A stretch of DNA of 64,000 nt. It comes from Synanceia verrucosa. Its lineage: Eukaryota; Chordata; Actinopteri; Perciformes; Synanceiidae. A model generated the notes under the pieces. That model had not been told where the DNA came from and made no database searches. It saw nothing but the letters and a program-made list of their open reading frames with translations. Every line of letters starts with the position of its first letter. The first letter of the stretch is position 1. This document shows, piece after piece, positions 23,858-35,220 of this stretch. A program made the translations under genes and the position numbers. The stretch covers positions 14,787,240 to 14,851,239 of the forward strand of contig CM056558.1 of NCBI GenBank assembly GCA_029721515.1, read 5' to 3'.

Positions 23858-25101
23858 CACACTCACTCTATTAGGTAGCCTGCCCATACTTCCTGTGACA
23901 CCAAGTCAGTCTGGCTAAGGTGCTGTTCTCTTCGATTTCAGATTCACCTAGAAATTGGGACCAATGAAAATCTAGCATTTCAAACAGCTTGACTGAGGTG
24001 TGTTTAAGGCAATGACGCACTAGTTCTTTGGCTCAACCAGTTTCCGTCGCTGCGCATAGGTCAGAGAAAAGAGTGGTCAGAAGTGCCTTAATTCTTGGTG
24101 GCATACTTTCAACAAGGTGCTGGAAACATTCCTCAGATATTGTGGTCTATATTGACATGATAGCATCATGCAGATTTGTCTCTTGTTCCACCACATCCCA
24201 AAGGTTCTACTGGATTGAGACCTGGTGACATTGGAGTTCAGTGAACTCATTGTCATGTTCAAGAAACCAGTTAGAGATGGTCTGAGCTTTGTGGCATGGA
24301 ACATTATCCTGCAGGAAGTAGCCATCAGAAGATGGTCCACTGTGGTCATAAAGGGATGGACATGGTCAGCAACAATACTCAGGTTGGCTGCAGCGTTTAA
24401 ACCATGCTCAGTTGGTACTAAGGGGCCCAAAGTGAGCCAAGAAAATATCGCCCACACCATTACACCACCACCACCAGCCCGACCCGCTGATACAAGGCAG
24501 GATGGATCCATGCTTTCATGTTGTATATTCTGACCCTACCATCTGAATGTTCACCTGAAATTGAGACTCGTCAGTCCAGGCAACGTTTTTCCATCTTCTG
24601 TTGTCCAGTTGTGGTGATCCTGTGTGGCACGTGTGGTCTTCTGCTGCTGCAGCCCGTCTTCTTCAAGGTTCAATGTGTTGTGTGTTCAGAGAAGGTATTC
24701 TTCATTTCTTGGTTGGAACCTGTGGTTATTTGAGTTCCTGTTGCCTTTCTATCATCTCCAACTAGTCTGATCATTCTCCTGTGACCTCTCACATCAACAA
24801 GGCATTTTCATCCACACAGCTGCTGCTCACTGGATATCTTCACCTTTTCAGACCATTCTCTGTGAACCCAAGAGAAAGTCCCAGTAGACCAGACCGTCTG
24901 GCACCAACAACCATGCCACGTTCAAAGATACTTAAATCCCCTTTCCTCCTCATTCTGATGCTCCGTTTGAACTTCAGCAAGTTGTCTTGACCACGTCTAC
25001 ATGCCTAAATATATTGAGTTGTGACCATGTGATTGGCTGATTAGCTACTTGTGTCAACAAGCAATTGAACAGATGTACCTAATAAAGTGGCTGGTGAGTG
25101 T
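23858..25101 (-). mobile_element. Tc1-like transposon, family B, decayed
   Basis: Imperfect ends CACTCACTCTATTAGG and CCTAATAAAGTGGCTGGTGA are inverted. The minus strand carries relics of a DD34E transposase: GGGGVMVWAIFSW, then TLGPLVPTEHGLNA and ADHVHPFMTT. The second catalytic motif and everything beyond are frameshifted. The DNA-binding half near 24900-24500 matches the minus strand of a common fish Tc1 repeat, but stops break it. Confidence 0.8.
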
Positions 25102-27842
25102 ATATAAATAATCTATTAATATTTTTTCCATCGGCCAAACATGTTTCTATTTCCAGCTCCTGGATAATAAAAATGATCTTAAAGTTCTGACAAAACCTTG
25201 GACTTAAGAGAAATTGCAATGGGCATTTTGTGCTACTTTCCCCATATATTATACCAACCAAACAATCAATCAATCATGAGAATTAGAAGAAATTATAATC
25301 AATCAAAAGTGCTAATCTTATGTGTGAAAAGAAAAATGTTTATGTGAATAACTCCTTAATATCTTAATATGATAACGAGAATCTAAAGCCATGCAAGCTG
25401 CTCCGTGAGACTGCACATCATTGGATTAACACATTAGGTATAATTATAATAATGGAAAAAAAATATTAATATAAATTTCCTTGGCTCAAGAGGAAAAGAT
25501 TAATAAAGTTTCTACAATTGATTTTGATTGGGTCATGAATGTGTGCACTAGATTTTATGGCAATCCATCCAATAGTTTTTGGGATAATGTATGTCTGTCA
25601 ACAAATGACAAGTGAAGAAAAAGGTCATTGTGGTTAATGTTTGTCAGCAGTCACTGATTAACATACTGTTTGTTGTGTCGTCAAACAGAAATAATAATGG
25701 AAACTACCATTTTGAAACCTCAAATCCATCTCTGCAGACATTAATGCAACAATTAATTCACTTGTGTTTCTCAGACACAAAAAAAAAAAAAATTAGCCTT
25801 TGAGAGCAGGTGGTTTGGAGGTTTAATGATTCAAAATGAAACCAGACAGCTTCAGAGGAAGTACATTTCCATGACCTGCTGCACAGTTTCAAAGTACAAG
25901 AAGATAAAATTACAACAAACACTGACACTTGTCTGAAACGTGGACTAAGTTTGTATTCCATATACAGCCTTGGGATGTTTACCTTTGTTTACATCATCAT
26001 TGGTACTGGTCTGATCTGTGATCTGCAGCACGTATCCTCGACGCTGCATGCTGCACGCTGCAGCACGTGTCCTCGAACCTCCTGCTCTGAACTTACGTGA
26101 CACAGAGCATTGTATCAATATCTCAGTCCAGAATCAGCTGGACGATCGCCTAGTCAGGTTTTCTCTCCTTGCGCGGCTGTATCAGGACATAAAGGTCAAT
26201 GTGGAGATGAGGTTGTGCCTTGGGCTGAGTTACAATAACAGCAGTTTCCTTTAAGTTGGAATAAAGTTCAGGAGTTGAGCCACTGGAAGATGTGAGTGTT
26301 TGTATGCTTTTGAAGATCACAGTCACATAATTGTATTAAGCTGCTGTAAGGCTGCATTATGTGAATTATGTCCTCTGAAGGTTGATGAGCTTGATGAGAG
26401 TGAGAAAGCCACAGCAGGGTTAGAGGAAAAAGCTCTGAATTCCTACTGTTAGTGTCTGGTCTTTTGTTGTCCATTCATTTAGTTTTTCAATAACTTAAAT
26501 TGGAAGCATTAAGTATTTTTACTGCATGTAATCCAGTACTTTTTATTTTAGCATCATAAAAATACAAATGGACCTCTCTGGATCCACTTATTAAGAGTAC
26601 TACTTGCAGTGATCTCCCTGGATATGTTTAAGGTTAAATGATAATTTTTTTTTTTTTTTCACATGCATTTAACATCTGTGACTTCAGAGAAGCGGATGAC
26701 ACTAACAGGTATCTGATAAAATGATCGTATTGTCCCTAAACATCAGATTAACTGTGGTTATCTGCAGATTATAAATCTCAACACATCACATTCTGACATT
26801 AAGAAGACAGGACAGTTAACTTCAAACAAATCCAGACACATTCCTGAACCTTGAGGGCACATTAACTGTGCAGATTACAACAACATAACGTGCACCATCA
26901 GATCCGCACATGTGTACGCACATGAGCTCAACCAGTGGGTTAGTGTGTGAAAGGTGAGGATGGTGTCACGTGTTTGGCATGTTGCATCAGCCTCTCAGGG
27001 CCAGAAAACATCCCCTGAATCTGTTTAGGATCAGACATGCTGAGCTCGAGGGCGAGACCAACTTGCCCAGACCAACAAAGACACCCAGAAGAATTTATTT
27101 TTAACTTTTGTGATGTTTTTAACCTCACGTATTTGTGAAGTCTTTGTTAGCTACCTTAAAAAAAAAAAAAGCACAGACCACTTCACAGAAATACAAAATC
27201 ATCTGGCCTGTTCTTGAGTAGTTATTGTGTTTTAGAGACTAAAAGCAATTTTTTGCTTGTATAATAGATGGCAGCATGTCCATTGATCCCATTTCCATGT
27301 GTTCTTGCATTGTTTTCATCAGTTCTATTTATATTTATATATTTATATAGTAGTCTAAAATGAAACTGGATTTTGAAATCAAATTGTTGACATCCCCAAA
27401 CTCAAGTTTTATCATTGGATTTGTTAAGGTCAGAGTTGGCAAACACAGTTAAAGCAGACATGGTCAAGACAACTGAAGTTCAAACAGAACATCAGAATGA
27501 GGAAGACAATAGAAGATTGAAAAAACTTTGGTAATGGTGTGGGGGATATTTTATTGGCACACTTTGTTTCCAGTCTTTACACTAGGCTAAGCTAACCAGC
27601 TACTGGCTATAGTCATAGTCATATTTATTATACAGATATAAGCGTCCAAAATGTCAAACTATCCATTTATCCAAATCCAAGTGATAAACTATTAAGACAA
27701 CATTTTACATTTTGATTTAATTGTATTTCATGAATTCCAGTTGGTGAGAGTGCTGTCTAATTGTCTCTTTATATTTTTTCAGCCAAAAGACAGACAATTC
27801 TCAATTAAAATCCCCATAATATTTATTTACTTACGATTTTAG
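25102..27842. other. Repeat-poor intergenic spacer
   Basis: Long AT-rich stretch without a supportable gene. Near 26030-26090 there is a small imperfect direct repeat around TGCAGCACGTATCCTCGA. Homopolymer runs occur at 25783 and 26646. Nothing else was recognised. Confidence 0.4.
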
Positions 27843-27961
27843 CCATCCATCCATTTCTACCGCTTATCCTCACATAGGGTCGCGGGGGGCTGGAGCCTAT
27901 CTCAGCTGTCTTAGGGAGAAAGGCGGGGTACACCCTGGACAAGTCTCCAGATCATCACAGG
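27843..27961 (-). mobile_element. 5'-truncated SINE S1
   Basis: Only the 3' portion of the SINE is present (CCATCCATCCATTTCTACCG at the plus-strand left edge). A short direct repeat resembling TACTTACGA flanks it at both sides. Confidence 0.8.
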
Positions 27962-29470
27962 TACTTACGAATTTATTTAATCATAAATCTATTTCAACCA
28001 AAATATAACTTTGAAGAAAATGGTCCTCGCTTGTCTCTCTTCTTTCATATAAGGGAAGCTGTTCAGTATTTTTTGGCAGTAAAGAAAAATGCATGTAAGA
28101 TAAAGTGTAATGGCTTCATATGCTGATGTCATGGGGGATTCATAAAAGGCAGCTGTTATTTACAATTCAAAGGTTGATTCTCCATTCATTCTCATGGATG
28201 ACCTTTTACCCAGATTCCCCCTCTCGCAGCATCTGTATCCTGGTATTCCTGCCTTTTTTTCACAACATGATTCTCCAGCTTGCACTTTAACCTAGTAAAC
28301 AGCGTCCTTTCCCTGAGGCATCCACTCCCTGATCAAAGCGTGTAACAGAAGCAAAGGCATGTAAGTCAGAGGTGGACTGTGGAAATACCTTTCCTGTTTT
28401 CATGAGTGAGTTCATGAAGTTATGGCTCCTGTGAAACACTGAATGTATAATTTTATAGTGATTAAATCAGCACCTGAAGCAGAAACTCAATTCTTGAGGT
28501 TCATCGTTCGAGTTGCATTGTGTTAGTGTGTCAGTTAAATTATCTGCTACACTTTAAAAAGTACTGTACAACTGAATGTTTTCATGCTGTAGTGATGATG
28601 ATGTCAGGTCGGTCCACCACTTTGATCCAGACTGAAACATCTCAAATATCTAATATATATATAAAATATCAAATATCTAAATGTCTGTCAGTGCATTTAG
28701 ATGATTTAAAATTAGGACTATTCAAGTGCCTAAAAGTTGTTATCTGTCATGTATAGTTTGCCTCAAAGTCTGCCACTCTTCCTGGGGACTTGAGATGAAT
28801 CCTAAAGACTGAAGTGATCCTCTGAATTTCCTTTAGCATCACCAGCAGGTTAAAACTTTCACTTATTATGTGAAATACTGCAATATCTGGTAAAATACAT
28901 TTTGATGTGGTGAAATCACACCAACCACTGACATTTGTTTTTATTTTTTTTATTTACTTATCTTTGTATGCTAAGTGGGGCTGCATGATATTAAGAAAAC
29001 ATGCAATATGCGTTAATGTTATTGAACACGCAATTACAATATTACTTATGATAAATACACAAGTACTTAAGTATACAGTGTTCATTTCTTTCCACTGTGG
29101 GTTCTCTGCTAACAAAGACTAGAGGGACTAACTCATGCAGGTACTGGGAAAAAGAAAGTGGAGTGCTGTTTTCTCTTAAGGAGTTACACTGGCAAAACTT
29201 TGAAAATGGATGTCTTTTGAACTATTTTTCTGCTACTTGATTTAGCAGTTTTGTTTTGCTGACGTTTTTGGAACACTTTGTATAGGTTTTTGTGGTTGAG
29301 TTGTGGGTTGATATTTAGATTTGTCAAGACATCAAACGCAGTAGTTCTCCATCACTGGCATGCTGAGTGTCAGTGCTGGTACATGAAATACCATTAATCG
29401 CAGTTGAAACTGTGTTTTGCATTATGCATATTGTGCATGTTGATATCACAATAACAGTGACTTTTAGATA
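27962..29470. other. Intergenic spacer, no feature seen
   Basis: AT-rich DNA with short open frames that lack family resemblance. No repeat element was recognised. Confidence 0.4.
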
Positions 29471-30667
29471 CAGTATGTTGCCAAAAGTATTTGCTCACCT
29501 GCCTTGACTCACATCGGTCCACCCTTTGCAGCTATAACAGCTTCAACTCTTCTGGGAATGCTGTCCACAAGGTTGAGGAGTGTGTTTATGGGAATTTTTG
29601 ACCATTCTTCCAGAAGCATATTTGTGAGGTCACACACTGATGTTGGATGAGAAGGCCTGGCTCTCAGTCTCTGCTCTAATTCATCCCAAAGGTGTTCTAT
29701 CGGGTTGAGGTCAGGACTCTGTGCAGGCCAGTCAAGTTCATCCACACCAGACTCTGTCATCCATGTCTTTGTGGACCTTGCTTTGTGCACTGGTGCACAG
29801 TCATGTTGGAAGAGGAAGGGGCCAGCTCCAAACTGTTCCCACAAAGTTGGGAGCATGGAATTGTTCAAAATGTCTTGGTATGCTGAAACATTCAGAGTTC
29901 CTTTCACTGGAACTAAGGGGCCAAGCCCAGCTCCTGAAAAACAACCCCACACCATAACCCCCCCTCCACCAAACTTTACACTTGGCACAATGCAGTCCAC
30001 AAGTATCGTTCTCCTGGCAACCACCAAACCCAGACTCATCCATCAGATTGCCAGATGGAGAAGCGTGATTCATCACTCCAGAGAACGTCTCCACTGCTCT
30101 AGAGTCCAGTGATGGCGTGCTTTACACCACTGCATCCGACGCTTTGCATTGCACTTGGTGATGTATGGCTTGGATGCAGCTGCTCGGCCATGGAAACCCA
30201 TTCCATGAAGCTCTCTGTGCACTGTTCTTGAGCTAATCTGAAGGCCACATGAAGTTTGGAGGTCTGTAGTGATTGACTCTAGAAAGTTGGCGACCTCTTC
30301 ACAGTATGCGCCTCAGCATCTGCTGACCCCGCTCCGTTAGTTTACGTGGCCTAACACTTCATGGCTGAGTTGCTGTCGTTCCCAAACAGTTCCAGGTTCT
30401 TATAATACAGCTGACAATTGACTGTGGAATATTTAGGAGTGAGGAAATTTCACGACTGGATTTGTTGCACAGGTGGCATCCTATCACAGTTCCACGCTGG
30501 AATTCACTGAGCTTCATTCTCACTGAGCACCATTCTTTCACAAATGTTTGTAAAAGCAGTCTGCATGCCTAGGTGCTTGATTTTATACACCTGTGGACAT
30601 GGAAGTGATTGGAACACCTTATTCTGATTATTTGGATGGGTGAGCGAATACTTTTGGCAATATAGTG
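29471..30667 (-). mobile_element. Tc1-like transposon, family A copy 2, frameshifted
   Basis: Ends CAGTATGTTGCCAAAAGTAT and CAATATAGTG (inverted), flanked by TA at 29469-29470 and 30668-30669. The transposase frame is split: an N-terminal part around 30541-30359 ([20 protein letters not shown]) stops early, and a C-terminal part at 30039-29509 keeps [11 protein letters not shown] and DLNPIEHLWDE. Small indels separate them. Very similar by eye to the intact copy at 33007. Confidence 0.92.
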
Positions 30668-30669
30668 TA

Positions 30670-31782
30670 TATTGTGCAGTCCTAATGCTAAGGATCAAAA
30701 ATAATCTTTCACCTCAGCTTTTATCCATCTGACAAATGATTTTCCTTTCAACAATGAGAGCTACAGCCTTGAAAGTGTGCATATAGATATTTTTCACATG
30801 GCGCTTTATTGCACTCTCCTTCACATTGTGGTCTGTTTGGCTGTGACCTCTGCTGTGAGAGGGTCAAATCACTTTGCTTACCCAGTTCACCTTTCACCCA
30901 GAAACAGGAGGAAAGCCTGAGGCATGGGAAACTGAAGAGAAAACATATCTGCCCAAATTTCATCATTTGCAACAATTTTTAAACGAATTTCAGAAGTGAG
31001 TTTTCCTTTTGTTATTACTTTATCATTTTTATGATGTTTTAAGATTAATGTTTGAATTATGAGAAACTAATCAGTTCTTGTCACTTCAGTTTGTTTTATA
31101 ACATGGCTCAAATATTTTTTTCCCATAGTCACGTAGTCAACAGAAGATTAAACATATCATTGACTTTTTGCTGCTTTTAATTAAACAATTTATTTGTGTG
31201 AGACTACAGCAAATTATATTAAATCAATAATAAATAAATAAAATAAAAAAAAACAGCAACAGCCATAATTTTATAACCGCTTAAACTTTTTTTTCTGAAG
31301 TCAAGTAAGGAGCTTGTTTTCCTCCTCAAAGGTCTTTAAAGTAATGCAAATGTGTTTATGTCTTCTTCCTATTTGACCTCGTCTGCACTCCCCTTTGAGG
31401 TCTGCAGTAAAGAAAACATGTTTTGCTGCCAGCTTTTCTGGACTTTGATTCGTACTCCAAGCACGTGGCAGACAGGTAACCTATCCTATCTCCATCCTGT
31501 CAGTACCAGTTCATGCTCAGCGAGGAAATTACTTTGTGTTCTGATAAAAAGCCCTCCAAATCAGTTTTTCCTCTCTGGGCACTCACAGTGTACAAAGGTT
31601 TCTACAAAGTTACCATGACCAAATGATAGAGGGGAAGGGTCAAAGATGCACATATTGAGGTGTAAGAGGCCTTCTGTTAACACTACAGTAGTACTGTAAG
31701 TAGACTAAACAAAGACTCTAGACAAACGAGTAAGATGAGTAATTGTCCTGTTTAAGTCTAAAGATTAGGGTATTTTCAGCTG
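30670..31782. other. Intergenic spacer, no feature seen
   Basis: AT-rich sequence with no supportable gene or recognised repeat. Confidence 0.4.
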
Positions 31783-31945
31783 TTTCATAAGAAATGTCTT
31801 GATTTCTATGGCTTTTTGTAATCATGCTATTCTGTGGAATTCTAAAACCTTTTTGACATACCAAACTATGACTTTTTATGACATCCTATACTATGAATTG
31901 TGTTATTACAAAAAGCCATAGAAATCAAGATATTTCTTATAAACA
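31783..31945. repeat. Foldback element with ~38-base arms
   Basis: The left arm around AAATGTCTTGATTTCTATGG (31792-31811) recurs inverted around CCATAGAAATCAAGATATTT (31916-31935). A spacer of about 85 bases separates the arms. No coding capacity; probably a short MITE. Confidence 0.7.
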
Positions 31946-32069
31946 ACCTACCAGAGCTGCAGTTCTGGAGATGCTCTGACATCACTGTTTGGTTCTTGTC
32001 AAACTCACTCTAATCCATATGCTTTCCCATTTTTCCCGCTTCTAACAACTTTGAGGACAAAATGTTCAT

Positions 32070-32358
32070 CCATCTCAGCTGTCTTACGGTGAAAAGCAGG
32101 GTACATCCTGGACAAGTCTCCAGTTCATCACAGGACACATAGAGACAGACAACCACTCACACTCACATTCACACCTACAGTCAATTTAAATTAACCAATT
32201 AACCTAATCCCCATGCATGTTTTTGGATGGTGGGAGGAAGCCGGAGTACCCGGAGAGAACCCACACAGACACGGGGAGAACATGCAAACTCCACACAGAA
32301 AGGCCCTGGTCTTGCTGTGAGGCAACAGTGCTAACCACTGCACCACCGTGCCGCCCCT
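32070..32358 (-). mobile_element. SINE S1 with tail deletion
   Basis: Flanked by AAATGTTCAT at 32060-32069 and 32359-32368. The tRNA-like head (GTGCAGTGGTTAGCACTG on the minus strand) is present. The box B segment is partly lost and the 3' tail is shortened to CCATC. Confidence 0.85.
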
Positions 32359-33006
32359 AAATGTTCATTTGATGTCTTATATACTGTATATCCCAGGTCC
32401 CATGATGAAGAGATGATCATTGTTATTGACTTCACCTCAGTTTTAATAATGTTATGTTTGATCGTGTATAAGAATAATATGACTCTTAATGATCTTCATG
32501 CTCCCTTTTGTATTTTGAGAGTTTTTAAAATGTTTACAGTTGCAGTAATGAAGGATTCAGCTGACAGCAGTAAAATAAGGTTTCGGAGGGTGAGGGTGTG
32601 TTTAGGTCTCTCTGGTCTGATTCATTTCACTGTGAGTGTGACCCTCTGGACCGGAGGTCAGGCCAGCCTGCAGGAAAGATAAGCCATAAAATGTTTCAAT
32701 GCTTTCAATCAACTGTGGCTTCCTCCATCTGTTCAGTCCATCAGAAAACTCTGCTTTCAGTTTTCAGGGTCGTTATCCACATGTTTTCGGTGGGCAGACA
32801 ACAGCAGCAATCATGATGCAAGGGAGTACACTTTTATATTTTAAAATGGTATGAAAACTCAGAATTTTTAGACATTTACATGTCATGGGTAAAAACACCA
32901 ATACAGCTATAAAAAATTAACTTTCCTCTATAAAAGCATAGGTAGTAGCAAAATGTACTCCTTTGTTACTTATCGGTACAAAGAAGAATTATAACCAATA
33001 AATATA

Positions 33007-34244
33007 CACTGTATTGCCAAAAGTATTCACTCACCTGCCTTGACTCACATATGAACTTAAGTGACATCCCATTCCTTAGGGTTTAATATGAAGTCGGTCC
33101 ACCCTTTGCAGCTATAACAGCTTCAACTCTTCTGGGAAGGCTGTCCACAAGGTTTAGGAGTGTGTTTATGAGACTTTCTGACCATTCTTCCAGAAGTGTA
33201 TTTGTGAGGTCACACACTGATGTTGGATGAGAAGGCCTGGCTCTCAGTCTCTGCTCTAATTCATCCCAAAGGTGTTCTATCAGGTTGAGGTCAGGACTCT
33301 GTGCAGGCCAGTCAAGTTCATCCACACCAGACTCTGTCATCCATGTTTTTATGGACCTTGCTTTGTGCACTGGTGCACAGTCATGTTGGAAGAGGAAGGG
33401 GCCAGCTCCAAACTGTTCCCACAAAGTTGGGAGCATGGAATTGTCCAAAATGTCTTGGTATGCTGAATCATTCAGAGTTCCTTTCACTGGAACTAAGGGG
33501 CCAAGCCCAGCTCCTGAAAAACAACCCCACACCATAATCCTCCCTCCACCAAACTTTACACTTGGCACAATGCAGTCCGACAAATATCGTTCTCCTGGCA
33601 ACCGCCAAACCCAGACTCGTCCATCAGATTGCCAGATGGAGAAGCGTGATTCGTCACTCCAGAGAACACGTCTCCACTGCTCTAGAGTCCAGTGGCGGCG
33701 TGCTTTACACCACTGCATCCGATGCTTTGCATTCCACTTGGTGATGTATGGCTTGGATGCAGCTGCTCGGCCATGGAAACCCATTCCATGAAGCTCTCTG
33801 TGCACTGTTCTTGAGCTAATCTGAAGGCCACATGAAGTTTGGAGGTCTGTAGCGATTGACTCTGCAGAAAGTTGGCGACGACTTCGCACTATCTGCCTCA
33901 GCATCCATTGACCCCGCTCCATCAGTTTACGTGGCCTACCACTTTGTGGCTGAGTTGCTGTCGTTCCCAAACACTTCCATGTTCTTATAATACAGCTGAA
34001 AGTTGACTGTGGAATATTTAGGAGTGAGGAAATTTCACGACTGGATTTGTTGCACAGGTGGCATCCTATCACAGTTCCACGCTGGCATTCACTGAGCTCC
34101 TGAGAGCGACCCATTCTTTCACAAATGTTTGTAAAAGCAGTCTGCATGCCTAGGTGCTTGATTTTATACACCTGTGGCCATGGAAGTGACTGTAACACCT
34201 GATTCTAATTGTTTGGATGGGTGAATACTTTTGGCAATATAGTG
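33007..34244 (-). mobile_element. Complete Tc1-like transposon, family A copy 3
   Basis: A 1238-bp element flanked by TA (33005-33006 and 34245-34246). The ends CACTGTATTGCCAAAAGTAT and its near-perfect inverse give terminal repeats of about 24 bases. It encloses one uninterrupted transposase frame. Two damaged relatives lie at 4049-5441 and 29471-30667. Confidence 0.95.
33083..34147 (-). CDS. Tc1/mariner DD34E transposase, apparently intact
   Basis: 354 codons from the ATG at 34147; a later ATG (MGRSQEL) would give 343 aa, the usual Tc1 length. The N-terminal paired-like helix-turn-helix ([20 protein letters not shown]) is followed by GRPRK and a second helix-turn-helix ([12 protein letters not shown]). 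Catalytic residues: D in [10 protein letters not shown] in [11 protein letters not shown] and E in [11 protein letters not shown], with 34 residues between the last two. The Gly-rich [14 protein letters not shown] box and the C-terminus ([16 protein letters not shown]) are present. No stop or frameshift is seen. It catalyses cut-and-paste transposition into TA sites. Whether it is active cannot be judged from sequence; the ancestral residue before the catalytic Glu may be Pro, as in the sister copies (NPIEH against NLIEH here). Confidence 0.92.
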   Translation of the reverse strand: MQTAFTNICERMGRSQELSECQRGTVIGCHLCNKSSREISSLLNIPQSTFSCIIRTWKCLGTTATQPQSGRPRKLMERGQWMLRQIVRSRRQLSAESIATDLQTSCGLQISSRTVHRELHGMGFHGRAAASKPYITKWNAKHRMQWCKARRHWTLEQWRRVLWSDESRFSIWQSDGRVWVWRLPGERYLSDCIVPSVKFGGGRIMVWGCFSGAGLGPLVPVKGTLNDSAYQDILDNSMLPTLWEQFGAGPFLFQHDCAPVHKARSIKTWMTESGVDELDWPAQSPDLNLIEHLWDELEQRLRARPSHPTSVCDLTNTLLEEWSESLINTLLNLVDSLPRRVEAVIAAKGGPTSY

Positions 34245-34515
34245 TATATTTGGAGTGTTATAATGGGATGCGATAGGGATTATTTCTTTTGGCTCTGCAT
34301 GCCTCTCAACATGGCGATAGCTCAGAGATAACAGTGGAAAATGGCAACACTGTTACCAGATGGGGAACCAAAGGGTGGACCCTATATGCTATCAGTACAG
34401 AACAATAGCGCATGATAGCACTTGCTAGGAAATGGAGCATGTTCACGTGCATTAACATGCACTAAAAGCACTCACTGACAACTAAACTATGTCAGCAAAG
34501 CACAGAGGAGAACTT

Positions 34516-34652
34516 TTAGGAGGAGACGTGAGGCACTCAAGAGGGTGAGGATTTAAAAGCCTTTATTGATACATGGTTAATCAAATAAAAACATGCATAT
34601 TTTTATCAATATCTTAATCATCACCCTCTTGAGTGCCTCACATCTCCTCCCG
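34516..34652. repeat. Inverted repeat, ~33-base arms
   Basis: AGGAGGAGACGTGAGGCACT (from 34519) continues to AGAGGGTGA and recurs inverted at about 34619-34650 (TCACCCTCTTGAGTGCCTCA). The loop is about 65 bases. It is adjacent to the larger palindrome at 34682-35025. Confidence 0.75.
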
Positions 34653-34681
34653 GAAGTTCAACTGATCCCTGAAATGAAGAG

Positions 34682-35025
34682 TATGTAAAGGAGTAGTATC
34701 TACCTCTGTGCTTTAGTCTCCAGTCAAAGTGCATGGAGCGCTGCTTGGGTGTTGAGCTCTGGTGCTCTTCAGTAGTGATGGACAAATGAAGCTTCACGAA
34801 GCATTTGTGTTATTTTTTTGGCTCCTCTAGGTGGTGATCTTGGTTTCCATTATACTAGGCTTTTTTTAAACCAAGAGCACCATCTGGAGGCATCAACAAA
34901 TATCACAAGTGCTTTAAGAAGCTTCATTTGTCCGTCACTACTGAAGAGAGCTCAACACCCAAGCAGCACTCCATGCACTTTGACTTGAGACTAAAGCACA
35001 GAGGTAGATATTACTCCTTTATATC
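34682..35025. repeat. ~340-bp near-perfect palindrome centred on MITE M1
   Basis: The left arm (AAAGGAGTAGTATCTACCTC, through GCTTTAGTCT and GGGTGTTGAG) is repeated inverted on the right (CTCAACACCC, AGACTAAAGC, GAGGTAGATATTACTCCTTT). MITE M1 lies between. The right arm lacks a short segment near GGTGCTC. Confidence 0.85.
34771..34942. mobile_element. Palindromic MITE M1 copy 3
   Basis: Ends AGTAGTGATGGACAAATGAA and its inverse, with the core CCTCTAGGTGGTGATCTTGG / AAGAGCACCATCTGGAGG. It forms the inner part of a longer palindrome. Confidence 0.85.
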
Positions 35026-35151
35026 TTTACATTGCAAATACTTGTTTGATGCTATATTAATTCTCTGCATATTGTATAGAGTACCTTTAAAATCCATTTT
35101 AAAAACAATTTCCTTCCTCAATTTACAATCACACAAGACAAAATGTTGTCA

Positions 35152-35154
35152 CAC

Positions 35155-35218
<64 letters not shown>
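35152..35218. repeat. (TA)n microsatellite
   Basis: About 66 bases of perfect TA repeat, preceded by ACACG. Open frames through it are artefacts. Confidence 0.95.

Positions 35219-35220
<2 letters not shown>

Noticed and set aside
26018..26254. 78-codon frame as a possible gene
   Set aside because: It starts inside a small imperfect direct repeat, has no family resemblance and no gene context.
29692..30112. Plus-strand open frames overlapping the Tc1 copies (also 33272-33791 and 4307-4800 minus)
   Set aside because: They are antisense shadows of the transposase; the catalytic motifs read on the other strand.
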